Shown: positions 12,270 through 23,149 of the stretch, piece by piece
Layout of the letters: every line of letters begins with the position of its first letter
Position numbering within the stretch: the first letter of the stretch is position 1
Assembly: GCA_015039365.1 (NCBI GenBank)
Contig: WION01000015.1
Coordinates: 372,001 to 436,000 of the forward strand
Origin: Amanita rubescens
Taxonomy: Eukaryota; Basidiomycota; Agaricomycetes; Agaricales; Amanitaceae
Length of the DNA stretch: 64,000 nt
Direction of reading: 5' to 3'
The notes under the pieces: model-generated
Databases searched by the model: none
What the model was told of the DNA's origin: nothing
The model's input: the letters and a program-made list of their open reading frames with translations, nothing else
Made by a program: the position numbers and the translations under genes

Positions 12270-13643
12270 AATTCCCACCATTTTCCCAGCGATGTTCCTA
12301 CCCACCCGCTGCTCATCATTGATTACGAGCTTATCAAAAAGCGCGATAAATCAGAAATCGACCGCTTATGGGAGGCCGCCACAAAGCTAGGCTTTTGGTA
12401 GTAAATATCACAGGCTCCCATTTCCCTGACTTCCAGTGACGTTCTTTCTTTGTACAGTTTGAAAAACCACGGAGTTTATGAGGAAGTAGACAAAATATTT
12501 GACATGGGAGCCGAAACGATGGCACTCCCAATGGAGGAAAAGTTGCGCTTTGAACAGGGAGATGATGGGATGTCATTCGGGTGAGTTCGTTTGCGTACAA
12601 ACGTGACGACATATATAGTTTATCATGCACCCAGGTATAAGGCAAGCGGAGCGAATGCCGTGGATGCGACTGGACAATTAGATACCGTGGAATTCATGAA
12701 TGTAGCCAAAGATGATGCATTCGCATGGCCCGAGATTGCTCGCCGGGGATATCCTAAACCGGTGAATGATCATATGGTATCCACAGTAATCCCATTCGTG
12801 CGCAAATCATTGGCGCTCAATAACACTATTTTGGAAGTTTTCAACGAGCGTCTAGGATTGCCGCCCGGCGAATTGCTCCGAAGGCACGAACTTGATGAAT
12901 TCAGTGGCAGTGAAGCGAGGATTATTAAGAACCCCGCCACGAACGACTGCAATCGGCAAGCGATTGGCAATCATACAGACTTTGGCTCGCTGGTGGGTCC
13001 AGGGTCCACAGATAAGATTCATCATATTCATATCATGTTTGGCTACAGTCTTTCTTGCATAATCGATTAGGCGGCCTACAAGTACTTGTTCCTGGAACAG
13101 AGGCGTGGCAATACGTCAGGGTAAACAGGGTCCTATCGTGTGGCGTTCAATTGATTGACACCGTCACAGCCCATTCCTGGTCATGCTATATGTAATGTTG
13201 GGGATGCCCTAGCGATATTGAGCGGAGGAATTCTTCGATCGAACATGCACAGGGTTTTGTACGCCTTTTAGATTGACCAGTTGCTGCGATGATACTGATA
13301 GTGGAACCGATCAGGCCGCCACCTGGCGAGCAATCAAAGTACGACCGATGGTCTGTGGTTTACTTTACGCGGCCCGGTAATTCGGTTCTCCTTAACGCCT
13401 TGGCTGAAGAGAGCCCTATAATCGCTGAAGCGGTTGCAAAGCACCCTGAAAAGAAGTTCCAGACGGATGCCACTTCGTACGAATGGTTCTCGAGAAGAAT
13501 CAAGTACCAGAGGATTAAAAATCGAAAGGTACGTGAACCGTTTCGGGGGGCGTGTATACGATTGATGAGCTATTAATTTCCAGGGGCCTGAGACGTGGAT
13601 GGCGAGCCGGGGCACGGAGGAGGTGGGGGGTCTGGCGGCATAG
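12270..13643 (+). CDS. Isopenicillin-N-synthase-like 2OG-Fe(II) oxygenase (5' end not found)
   Basis: Exons run 12270-12400, 12458-12580, 12635-12992, 13049-13120, 13170 to about 13254, then about 13315-13528 and about 13584-13643. The N-terminal DIOX_N part reads DVPTHPLLIIDYELI, then LWEAATKLGFWYLKNHGV. The catalytic domain shows NHTDFGSL (His and Asp ligands), NRLGGLQVLVPG, the distal His in SNMHRV, and the cosubstrate Arg-x-Ser in YDRWSVVYF. The junction near 13255-13315 does not keep frame with a simple GT-AG intron, so either a non-standard splice or a small indel is present there. The start codon lies in an upstream exon I cannot see. The family oxidises small molecules using iron, with or without 2-oxoglutarate. 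Neighbouring a TauD-like gene on the same strand, it may share a pathway, but nothing proves this. Confidence 0.72.
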
Positions 13644-13902
13644 TACCGGCGTCGTCCCGGTGATGTTCCCTTCTGTGCACTTTTACTAGTTATGGGTGCT
13701 GCAGCTAGAATACCAGTAGAGAATATGTTGTATACTGCCTGCGAACTTTCTGAGCGTATTGTATGTCATTTGTCGCGTTATTCTTCCGAAGAGAAGCCCA
13801 AGTTCAACTAATGCACAGCTATATTTCCATCTCCGAATCAAATAAGAAAGTCAGAAAGTCAGCGACGTTGCAATAGCCGCGGGCCGTTGACGCTGGAGCG
13901 GC

Positions 13903-16900
13903 ATGTCCCAGCTATCGCAAGACGAAGGCCTTAGAACCCGCGTCAGAACGCTGCTTTACCGCTATGCGGAAGCTGTATTTGACCTGTGATCACCGACAGT
14001 GGACGGAGAAGGCCGTTGCTGAGGTGACCCCTGACAGTTCTTCATCGTTTCCTTTCTCAATTGGATTAGCTCCTGTTGGACTGTCTGCGTGAAGTCCCAG
14101 TAGTCGATCCAAACTCGCTGTGGATACCACCAGAACCGTTCGACGCATTGCAGCAACTCTACAGCTTATCTCGGCTCAGTCCGTACGAAGAACATTTCCA
14201 AACAAGCGTAAGCGCCTTGATTTACTTGAAGGATGTATCAAAGAGTGTCCAGGGAGAGACGAGGTCGGAAAGAGCAGCTTTGGTGGATGATCGTGAGTGC
14301 CATGCATGCAGTCTTTCATTATCAATGACTTTGAATAGCCAATCTACAGAAGAGCCAGAGATTGGAAGAAGCCGCCCTCACGACGCGAGCCATTCGCAAT
14401 ACACCCAAGGTCACCTCGGGCTCTGCGTCGACTATCTTGCAAAAAGGGCCTTTTCACCTCTTGAAAGGAACCAAACTCGTCAAGAACGAAGATCTTGATC
14501 AAGTACCATTGCAAAACGATAGCATGTTGTATGTTCCGAGACTCTAAGACAGCATAAGCCTTATTCTTCTGCCGTTCAGAAATGTCAACTGGCAGACGAG
14601 TATGGGCGAATGCCGCCAAGAGGTTCGAGAAATGTTGAAGAAAATGTTGGACCTGTCGGGAAGAGTTCCGTTGCAGGCAAAGATAGACACCTTGGACGAA
14701 TTCGATGTACGAACATATCGTCCAGATTCCCCATTCATACCGATTTTCCCTCGGAAATCCTTATCGGCGCATAAGAGAGGAGGAGCCGATGTAGGGAACG
14801 GAATAACGTCTTTTGCTAAGCTTTCCGCCTATCTTCCACCCCAGATTTCAACAGAGGAGCTGGAGAAGGACTTGTTCAATAGCGACATGCGAGTAATCGA
14901 TGATTGGGGTATCTATATGCGCCATTCCACCTGACCAGAACAATGATTACTTTGTGTCACGAATAGGTGCATTTTCGATATCCTCACCTTCAACACTATC
15001 AACTCCTACTTCAAGCCAACTAGACCGGAAGATTGACAAGCTATTCAATGGTTCTTCGCCGACCACGGATCCTTACCCAACGGAAACGTTGGAGGCGGCG
15101 AAAATGGGTTTTTATACATCCCTTGAGACTGTTTATGTTCTTGCTCAAGCCTTGCAATATAGATATTGTCCAAATCCCTCGTCTACGAAGACCAGGCAGT
15201 GGAACCGAGTGGAAATCCATCACTGGTGATCACTGGTAAGCTTACAAGCTGACATGCCTGCTATATCGCACATACTGGATGCCAGCTTCACTTCTTTCGT
15301 CTTGGAAACACTACATGGAGCGAAAGAGCCCATGGCAAGCAGATTGGAAACACCAAACTGTCTAGAGGAGCGCGCCTCGTCCATTGTTGGAGAGGCACCC
15401 TGTTCTGAGACAAAGGTGGCATCCATAGCCGTAGACGAAGTCGATACGGATGAAGAGATATCCAAACTGTACGCAAATGAGAGCGTCAAAGAATTTTGGT
15501 CCAGGGACGCGCTAGACGAGAGGGACACCATGCTGATGGAAGGCAAGCCCTGTCTTGGAGCTTAGTACGCGACGCCTGAAAGATTCACAGTTCCTAACCT
15601 TCCACCGCCTAACATACACCGTCCTGGTAACATATTTCTGTCTTCCAAGTTCAGTGACTTTTGTTTGGTGTCAGCGAACACTGCAGCCCTTCCCCATTTG
15701 AACACTGCAACCCTTCCCCAGTTTTTAAAAAAGGTCAAGGGCTTGCAACCTCTGAATGTTGTGTTGTCGTGGAAGTTGGTGTCTTTTTTTAAGTATCTGC
15801 CTGCAGATGCTGAGTGAGTCATCCGTAGAGCGTTCAGTACAAAGGAGCCATTACCTTGCCATGCCGAGCTAGTCGGGGTGTCGAGCTTCAGAATATCGGA
15901 AACGAGCGGTGTCTCAGTACAAGCGGTGAAGGCATTAATCGAGGTCGTGCGGGTGACCAAATCTGATGTAGAAATTGGACCTCGGACGTCAGAGCATGAC
16001 AAAGTTCTCCACCGCTCCACAGTGTGTGGCGCTGATATGATATTGACCAGGCGGGAGCGCTGGAGACGAGCCAATGTAGTGGGCGAGATGCGTTCGCAAA
16101 CTGCGGGCAGCAAAGAGGGACAAACCGGACCAAAAAATCCAACGACTTTTCCTCCCGAAATCACACTCCCGTCTGAATTATCACCTGCCAATGACTCAAC
16201 GAAACTGGGCATCAATGGCGTCTGTATACAGCATATGACTACTTCTTCGGAGTTGGAGGAAGGCGGTGGCACAACTCTCCAACTTCCACCCCTGGAAGAA
16301 GTTGCTAGAAGACTTTGGAACAATGTGAAAGGCACAGATTTGAAGAACTGCTATCAAATTCCTGTTCCAACTGGTGGTGCGAACTGGCACGAGACTAGTA
16401 TAATAGCTTTCGCCAAATTGCGCTCGAAAACATTGCTGGGGCCTAAAGCAGTGCCCAAAGTCAAACCAATCCAAATCTCGGATGTCCCCACAGAGAAGAT
16501 TGATGAAAGCAGTGGACGGCCCCCCCGTCACATCCCCTCGGACATCTACACCCCTACGACACTCCAGCTACCATCTCAGGTGAAACAGCCGAGCGCTGTT
16601 CACTACTATATGGCTTCCCTTGATGTATTGCAAAAGCAAGTCCTGGTTCGGGCGCTTCGGGAGCCTAGTTGCTTTGTTGAACTTATAGAACGTGACAATT
16701 TGGGTGGTGCAGACCTCATCGTCGATTCATTCACAGCTATCCTATATCGCTCTCTCTTCTCGTTGTCATCGGAATGCGATGAATTGATCGGCCTTGTTTC
16801 CAAGCTGTCTTGGTCCTTCGAGCGACTCGTTATTGTTCTTGAGGCTTTTTCACCAGCTCTTGCTATGCGGTTCACAGATCAGGCCGATGACTTATATGCC

Positions 16901-17463
16901 TACACCCCCCCTATCCTCAAGGCTATTAAAAGGCTTAGACGCGGTGTAGATATGGTCGAAGCCGATCAAGAAAAACGTCAAGAGACAGTTGTGCTGTTCG
17001 CTTTCCCAAATAACATTCAGGAGGCGGCGGCTATCACAAGACACATCGGTGATATGGTTCAGAGCTTAGACCAAACGGAAGGTGTGCTCTGGGGAGACCG
17101 ATCGTGGCTAGATCATATCGATGAGGTGCGTTGTAATGCGATATCTGTGTCCCTTTCCTTATACTCTCCAAGGACGAGGAAAATTTGGCCACTGCTTCCG
17201 GAATGAATCGATTCACGTCTGCTATTGTCCTGAGTCAGATGACTCTTGATGACTTCATTACCATGGGTCCAGACGATCGACACCGTGCCTTTTCGACTCT
17301 AGTTGGTGCTTACGCCGTTGTAAGAGGAATCAATGAATACAGGGTCATTCTCTGAACTTATTCGGACTAGGCGTCGTTCAACGCAGATCTGGAGAATCGG
17401 ATTTCGCGATCTTCCTCTGATATTCATCACGGACATGTCAGGGACCCGCCTTACATTGATTAA
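13903..17463 (+). CDS. XPF-like protein, possible ZIP2/SHOC1-type meiotic factor
   Basis: A long spliced gene starting MSQLSQDEGL. Exons can be chained through VVDPNSLWIPPEPFDALQQL, a 14.6-14.9 kb exon, a 15.25-15.9 kb region and a ~1.2 kb exon from about 15893, ending PPYID at 17461-17463. The C-terminal third resembles an XPF/ERCC4 nuclease fold: FVELIERDNLGGADLIVDSF, then a strand-like RLVIVLEAFSPALAMR. A helix-hairpin-helix-like end follows: LATASGMNRFTSAIVLSQMT and LDDFITMG. The catalytic GD...ERK...D signature of active XPF nucleases is not visible, which fits the nuclease-dead ZIP2/SHOC1 class of crossover proteins. That assignment is by pattern only. An in-frame TAG at 15563-15565 must be removed by a short intron I could not place, or the gene is broken. 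An inverted partial copy lies at 20.2-21.9 kb. Confidence 0.5.
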
Positions 17464-18063
17464 CTCACAACTTAGTTATCCAAACTTGTCGGCGCTTGGC
17501 CCTTGTAACCCGTGGAATATCCTGAAAAGCGCTCAATAGGAACAAACTTATTTGCGTATCTCCTAGGAGAGCTGTTCTTTGACAAGAAGGCTCGCGGTTA
17601 TCGTAGTTGAACATTACAGTTACAATATGCAATGCAACCTAATCAGGCATATGCGGGTTACCCGCCGCCACTGTGCACAACCATTGTATATTATGGTAAT
17701 CTGTCATTCGCTATTGAGAAGATGAGGACAAGCGGCTGTTCATAGCTTCACAACCACAATCGTCTCGCCTATTAATTGCGGTGGTTCACCTAGTTTGTCG
17801 CATGACGACAGAATGTTCTTTTGGCAAGCTGACAGTCACAGCTTTGATATGCCGGTTCCTGCAGTGTAATCAAGGAAATATATGTTATTTAACCTGAATT
17901 GTGAATAATATATACGTAAAGGTTCGAACCAGTAAAGAAAAACGGTAGGTAGTACTATAGAACAAGTCAATTGGCTAAGGATGTATATCAAACCACCAAG
18001 ACAGTATCACAAAATGTACGGGGCGTAAATGACGTATCAAGAAAATATACCAAAACTTTCGCA
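17464..18063. other. No supported gene
   Basis: This is the 3' flank of the XPF-like gene and the 3' flank of the bZIP gene. It is AT-rich toward 17.9 kb. No coding signal. Confidence 0.4.
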
Positions 18064-18603
18064 TTAAGGTGGCCCGACAAGGGGAGGATCTGGGAGCGAA
18101 ATACCGTTGTTACTGAAATTGACTTTAAGTGCACGAATATAATCGCGATAGTCGTGGACGAGCCTTAAGAGGCTGTCACGTTCCTTCTCCAGCTCTTCCA
18201 TCTGTTGCAAACGTCGACGACGAGAATTACGTGCCGATATGGCATTCCTTCTCCGCCTGTCATTGATTTGCTCGACTAGATTTGGGTCAAGCGGAGGGCT
18301 TTCATCCCTTAGCTCGTCGGACTCGTCCTCAGGGCTACTTCCGCGTTGACTTTGAGCTGCTTTTGCTTGCTTGGAAAAGCGAGCTGGGATTGTCTTCCTC
18401 GAAGTCATAGACGGGGTGGGATACTTTCTTGGCTGAGTTGGCGCATCAAGAGGAATGTGTGAAGTTCTAGACTTGGTAGACGTATGAACGCTACCGTTGT
18501 TCCATTGGGTAGCGACGCGATCAGGTGAGGCGACGAGAAGGTATGGGGAATAGCTTGGGGTAAAACTGCCAGCGTCGCGGATGGGAGGCATAAATCCAAT
18601 CAT
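18064..18603 (-). CDS. bZIP transcription factor
   Basis: Single-exon frame of 179 residues. The basic region NAISARNSRRRRLQQ matches the N-x2-A-R-x-S-R-x-R pattern of Gcn4/AP-1-type bZIP DNA-binding domains at about residues 117-131. It is followed by a zipper with heptad positions L-x6-L-x6-Y-x6-L (MEELEKERDSLLRLVHDYRD). The N-terminal half is Ser/Pro/Thr-rich and probably disordered. It should be a nuclear dimeric DNA-binding regulator. A paralog at 22460-22978 shares most of the sequence but has a broken zipper. The frame ends shortly after the zipper, so it is short for the family but complete. Confidence 0.8.
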   Translation of the reverse strand: MIGFMPPIRDAGSFTPSYSPYLLVASPDRVATQWNNGSVHTSTKSRTSHIPLDAPTQPRKYPTPSMTSRKTIPARFSKQAKAAQSQRGSSPEDESDELRDESPPLDPNLVEQINDRRRRNAISARNSRRRRLQQMEELEKERDSLLRLVHDYRDYIRALKVNFSNNGISLPDPPLVGPP

Positions 18604-18719
18604 GATAGACTTGAAGGTTGAGTTCTAGAAGCGGTGATGCACCAGAGGGCGTGTATATATACTCATGATCAACAGCAAAGGATTCACTCTAATTCAAACA
18701 AGTCAATAGACGTACATTG

Positions 18720-19015
18720 CGCTGGATTTAGTACTTAGCAGTGAGCACAGCCGTGGCGTGGCAGTCGTGAACCATTCGGCGTATGGGACTTGGGCGATGC
18801 TATGTACAGCGCTAACGGGCGCATCAGGATCAAAGATCTCGGGAAAACACCGGAGAAGCCCGGAGATTTTGTTCTGGCCCGCCCAAATGGTGACATCGTC
18901 ACAGATCACGGGCGTTCAAACGTTCACCGCCAACTTAAGCGCCATACTTACTACCAACATGGCAAAACCACTTTTGGGTTTAATGTTGCGGGAATACTGT
19001 CCATCCGTTGAATAG
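18720..19015. other. Unplaced insert between bZIP gene and COX6 remnant
   Basis: This stretch is present in the first bZIP/COX6 unit and absent from the second, where the two genes lie closer. Open frames exist on both strands but I recognise no family. It may be an insertion after the duplication or a loss from the other copy. Confidence 0.35.
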
Positions 19016-19029
19016 CTGCCAGACCCGTT

Positions 19030-19300
19030 ACCATTAATGCGAGGCTCGCGTCCCTTCGATTTGCGAGGCCCCATGCGCAAGAATCATTCGAGTCTGCCCG
19101 TCTTCCACGGAACGATAGGTCACCTTTACAAGTTTCAGGGTGCCGAAGACCTCTTCGAGGTCCAACGCGGCCTGAACAACAAGTATGTAATCTTCATCCG
19201 CCGACTCCTGACTTTCATCGTGTACCAGGGTCCCAGTCCGTGTTCTGGCGGACGCTCGACGGCGCCGACCAAAGGACATACATTCCAAACCAGGTAAGGC
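19030..19300 (+). pseudogene. Remnant of cytochrome c oxidase subunit VI gene
   Basis: A core of the COX6 coding sequence survives (GAEDLFEVQRGLNN), preceded by a match to the HAQESFE segment. The rest of the conserved protein (DLVPAPSVIEAALRA and onward) is absent: after QRGLNN the sequence diverges. It parallels the fuller COX6 copy at 23.2-23.7 kb and sits in the same order and orientation relative to a bZIP gene. It is a truncated duplicate. Confidence 0.65.
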
Positions 19301-19754
19301 CGTGCCAGCACTTGACCCTAATGTTGTATATCAATGTATAAAGATGTTTCTATGGCAAGAAATTCCTCGATGCATAACGTGGAGACAAAATCGGACCCGA
19401 CAACATCGAGCGTACGAATTCCATGATTCTTTCTGTGGTCGGCTATACCTCTTGCATGTTCCATATTAAGCCTAAGGCACACAGCTCACACCCAAATGGG
19501 TAAGCTCTCGCACCGAATGTAGTACCCACCAATCTTTCCTGACCAACTTCTCAGGGAACCGATGCGGGGTTAAATCGGACCAGGACCCTGTTTTTCGTCT
19601 TGCAAACCTAAGTAATAACGCCCCTTTGTATATTGATAATATATGCTTTCCTTATTAGCGTGGCCTTTTTGGACAAGGCGCAAAATCACCTTTCCCAATG
19701 TCTACTACTATCGATGAACCGTATGTACCTCGTTCTCTCTAGAGTTTCTTCTAA
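19301..19754. other. No supported gene
   Basis: Nothing recognisable on either strand. Confidence 0.4.
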
Positions 19755-20033
19755 TTGGCTCGTAGCGTCTTCGTCAACCCCCTTGACAATGAATTTAAAC
19801 CGGCGGCCAACGACGGGGCCGGCATTGATGTGCAAATGGGAGGGCCTAATCAGGAGGGTGAACCGGACGGCGACATTGAGATTGAGATAGGTGGGCGGCA
19901 TGAAAACATTTACCAGACGACATTGACATGGGGAACCAGACGACGTTAAGATGAGGGGACCTAACGACGACGTTGAAATGGGGGAACCGGAGATGGGGGA
20001 ACCTCAGGAAGACGTGGTGATGGGAGACGCCTG
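19755..20033 (+). repeat. Short tandem repeat tract with acidic coding potential
   Basis: From about 19830 to 20033 a degenerate unit close to GACGACGTTGAAATGGGGGA is repeated several times; in one frame it reads Asp/Glu/Val/Met/Gly repeats. A 64-codon frame at 19755-19949 covers the first part, but the frame is not kept across the whole tract. It may be the remains of a small acidic repeat protein. I make no functional claim. Confidence 0.4.
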
Positions 20034-20040
20034 AACGGGC

Positions 20041-20165
20041 GACACCGAAACCGTCGTTCAAATATCAATGCAACCGAAATTAACCGGAGATTTTGACGGA
20101 CGCATGTACATATATGCAGGACGAAAAATTGTCATAAACTCTTGACACTGTAGGATGCTAGACTG
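20041..20165. repeat. Direct repeat, copy 1
   Basis: About 120 bp beginning ACCGTCGTTCAAATATCAAT and ending near GACACTGTAGGATGCTAGA recurs at about 20411-20530 with few differences. Each copy is preceded by a related GACGCxTGAACxGGCGACA sequence. Confidence 0.8.
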
Positions 20166-20219
20166 CTCCCCACGGGCTAAGGGATGAAAACCCTGACGAG
20201 CAAATCAATAAAAGCTCGT

Positions 20220-21925
20220 TTCGAGATTCTGAAGCTCGACGACACTCCGACTAGCTCAGCATGGCAAGGTAATGGCTCCTTTGTACTGAACGCTCTATGG
20301 ATGACTCACTCAGCATCTGCAAGTGGGCACCGCATTAAGCCCCAACAGTGTTTTCGAGCGCAATTTGGCGAAACCTATTATTCTAGTCTCGTGGAGACGC
20401 TTGAACAGGCGACATCGAAACCGTCGTTCAAATATCAATGCAACTGAAATTAACGGAGATTTTGGCGGACCGTGTACATATATGCAGAACGAAAAATGTC
20501 ATAAACTCTTGACACTGTAGGACGCTAGATTCAGGCGGGAATGTGGTTTCGGGAGTTGCATTTTTTTGATGCAATTTGTCCCTCTTTGCCGCCTACTGCC
20601 AGCGCTCCCGCCTGGTCAAATATCATGTCGGTGCCACCACACTGTGGGGCAGTGGAGAACTTTGCCATGCTCGAGTAGCCATGACGTTCGGGGTCCAAGT
20701 TTCTACGTCAGATTTGGTCACCTGCACGCCTCGATTAATCCCTTCACCGCTTGCACCGAGACACCGCTCGCTTCCGATATTCTGAAGCTCGACGACACCC
20801 CGACTAGCTCGGCATGGCAAGGTAATGGCTCCTTTGTACTGAATGCTCTACGGATGACTCACTCAGCATCTGAAGGCAGATACTCAAAAAAGACACCAAC
20901 TTCCACGACAACGCAACATTCAGAGGCTGCAAGCCCTTGACCTTTTTAAAAACTGGGGAAGGGTTGCAGTGTTCGCTGATACCAAACAAAAGTTACTGAA
21001 CTTGGAAGACAGAAATATGTTACCAGGACTGTGTATGTTGGGCGGTGGAAGGTTAGAAACTGTGAATCTTTCAGGTGTCGCGTACTAAGCTCCAAGACAG
21101 GGCTTGCTTCTCGTCTAGCGCATCCCTGGACCAAAATTCTTTGACGCTCTCATTTGCGTACAGTTTGGATATCTCTTCATCCGTATCGACTTCGTCTACG
21201 GCTATGGATGCCACCTTTGTCTCAGAACAGGGCGCCTCTCCAACAATGGACGAGACGCGCTCCTCTAGACAGTTTGGTGTTTCCAATTTGCTTGCCATGG
21301 GCTCTTTCGCTCCATCCAGCGTTTTCAAGACGAAAGAAGTGAAGCTGGCGGCCAGCATGTGCGATATAGCAGGCATGTCAGCTTGTAAGCTTACCAGTGG
21401 TCACCGTAGACGAGGGATTTGGACAATATCTATATTGAAAGCTTGAGTAAGAACATAAATAGTCTCAAGGGCTGTATAAAACCCCCCTCCAACGTTTCCG
21501 TTGGGTAAGGGTCCGTGGTCGGCGAAGAATCATTGAATAGCTTGTCGATCTTGCAGTCTAGTTGGCTTGAAGTAGAGTTGATAGTGTTGAAGATGAGGAT
21601 ATTGAAATGCACCTGGTCACGACGCAAAGTAATCATTGTTCTGGTCAGGTGGAATGGCGCATGGCATATACTAGATACCCCAATCATCCATTACTCGCAT
21701 ATCGCTGTTGAACAAGACCTTCTCCAGCTCCTCTGTTAAAATCTGGGGCGAATGATAGGCGAAAGCTTAGTAAACGAAGTTATTTCGTTCCCTACATCGG
21801 CTCCGCCTCTCGTATGTGCCGACAGGGGAATCTGGACGATATGTTCGTATATCGAACTCGTCCAACGTGTCTATTTTCGCCTGCAACGGAACTCTTCTCC
21901 ACAGGTCTAACATTTTCTGCATGAA
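20220..21925 (-). pseudogene. Inverted partial copy of the XPF-like gene
   Basis: The minus strand from about 21925 down to 20560 matches the plus strand from about 14650 to 16105 within the XPF-like gene. The exon encoding EVDTDEEISKLYANESVKEF is preserved at 21071-21376, with scattered substitutions and indels. A second smaller piece at 20225-20400 joins the part equivalent to about 15785-15895 to the part equivalent to about 16395-16440, so an internal deletion occurred. Both the 5' and 3' ends of the gene are missing, so it cannot make the full protein. Confidence 0.75.
20411..20530. repeat. Direct repeat, copy 2
   Basis: Second copy of the ~120 bp unit described at 20041-20165. The pair flanks the small rearranged fragment of the XPF-like gene at 20225-20400, so they may mark a segmental duplication or insertion boundary. 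Confidence 0.8.
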
Positions 21926-22459
21926 TTATTACCCTGAAATCCTCCTCTGTGGATGTTGAACGGGAACCTATAGAGTAGCCCAGTCTCGTATAACATAGTG
22001 ATAAGGTACCTATAGAAGAAAAGGATATGAGAAAGCGTAAAAGTAGAAGTATAGACGGAAACTAGTACTCACCTCAGTCATTCACACTGAGGTGAAAGAG
22101 CACGTTGGCTGGCATTTATACAGTACAGGGGGACAATGAGCCTGTGGCATGTGGGAAAAGGTGAAAGGTGAAAAGTATAGGCTGAAACGATAAAGCGTCA
22201 AAGCGTCGTCATGTGCCAACGTCATCACGTCTAACAGTGGAAAGTTGTATATATAACATACTACACTAAGCAGAGGAACTAAGCGCTGTATGTGTATTTT
22301 ACTGCAGTTATTAAGTCCAATGATGCAAAACAGTTGTCCAAATTTCTGGCTGTACTTAAATAATAGTACTGACGATCATAAGGTGATCCAAACGATATAC
22401 AAACAGACATTATTATATACGCATTTGTGGGGATACATTGAAGCTTTCGCTTGAAGGTC
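21926..22459. other. No supported gene
   Basis: AT-rich spacer between the inverted copy and the second bZIP gene. No coding signal seen. Confidence 0.4.
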
Positions 22460-22978
22460 TCAAAAACGCGGGCTCCGTGAACGAAATGCCATTACTCCTG
22501 AGAGCGGCCTGGAGCGCAAGAGTATATTCGCGGTGAATCGTGGACGAGTTTTAAGAGGTTGTCGCGTTCCTTCTCCAAGCTCCTCCATTTGTTGCAAACG
22601 TCGACGACGCGAGTTACGTGCGGATATTGCATTCCTTCGGCGCCTTTCATGGATTTGTTCGACTAGATTTGGGTCGAGTTCAGGGCCCCCATCCCTTAGC
22701 TCGTCTAGCTCGTCTAGCTCGTCCTCGAGGCTGCTCCCGCGCTGATCTTTACCCGCTTTTGCTTGCTTGGCAAAGCGAGCCGGGACTAGCTTCCTCGAAG
22801 TCGCAGACGCAGTGAGATATTTCCTCGGCTGAATTGGCGCGTAAAGTGGGATGGATGATTTGGTAGACGTATGAGCGCCACCATCGCTCCAGTTCCTGGC
22901 GTCGCAGTGAGAGGAGATGATAAGGGGGTACTGGGCATAGCCCGAAAAGTCGTTAAAGTCTCGAAGGGGACCCGTCAT
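22460..22978 (-). pseudogene. bZIP paralog with a frameshifted zipper
   Basis: It is colinear with the bZIP gene at 18064-18603, including the basic region NAISARNSRRRRLQQ and an acidic linker expanded by a short repeat (ELDELDELRD). Right after MEEL a single extra base (the AA pair at 22577-22578, where the other copy has one A) shifts the frame, so the zipper is replaced by unrelated residues. Removing the extra base in comparison would restore a zipper-like reading as in the paralog. The product would keep DNA-contact residues but not dimerise. It may be a young pseudogene, a sequencing error, or a truncated regulator. Confidence 0.6.
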
Positions 22979-23149
22979 GGTGAATGCTTTGGTGGCGATA
23001 AACCAGTACCAGCCCGGAATGTGCGCTTTTATATATCAGGGAACAGCAAAATACCCTGTTACGTCCACTAATTTTCGTGATAAAATAGAGGTGAAGGAGC
23101 AAATGACATTAGTGATCACGCACAGCTGGCATTCTGCATCACAGCCATG

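Noticed and set aside
15562..16335. 257-codon minus-strand open frame
   Set aside because: It lies opposite exons of the XPF-like gene whose plus-strand reading shows family features; the minus frame has none. Treated as a shadow.
17920..17940. GGTTCGAACC resembling a tRNA T-arm (B box)
   Set aside because: No A box, anticodon arm or acceptor pairing could be found upstream; the surroundings are AT-rich.
18790..19011. 73-codon plus-strand frame (IRIKDLGKTPEKPGDF)
   Set aside because: Looks protein-like over a short stretch, but there is no family match, no splice partners, and it lies in a segment missing from the sister unit.
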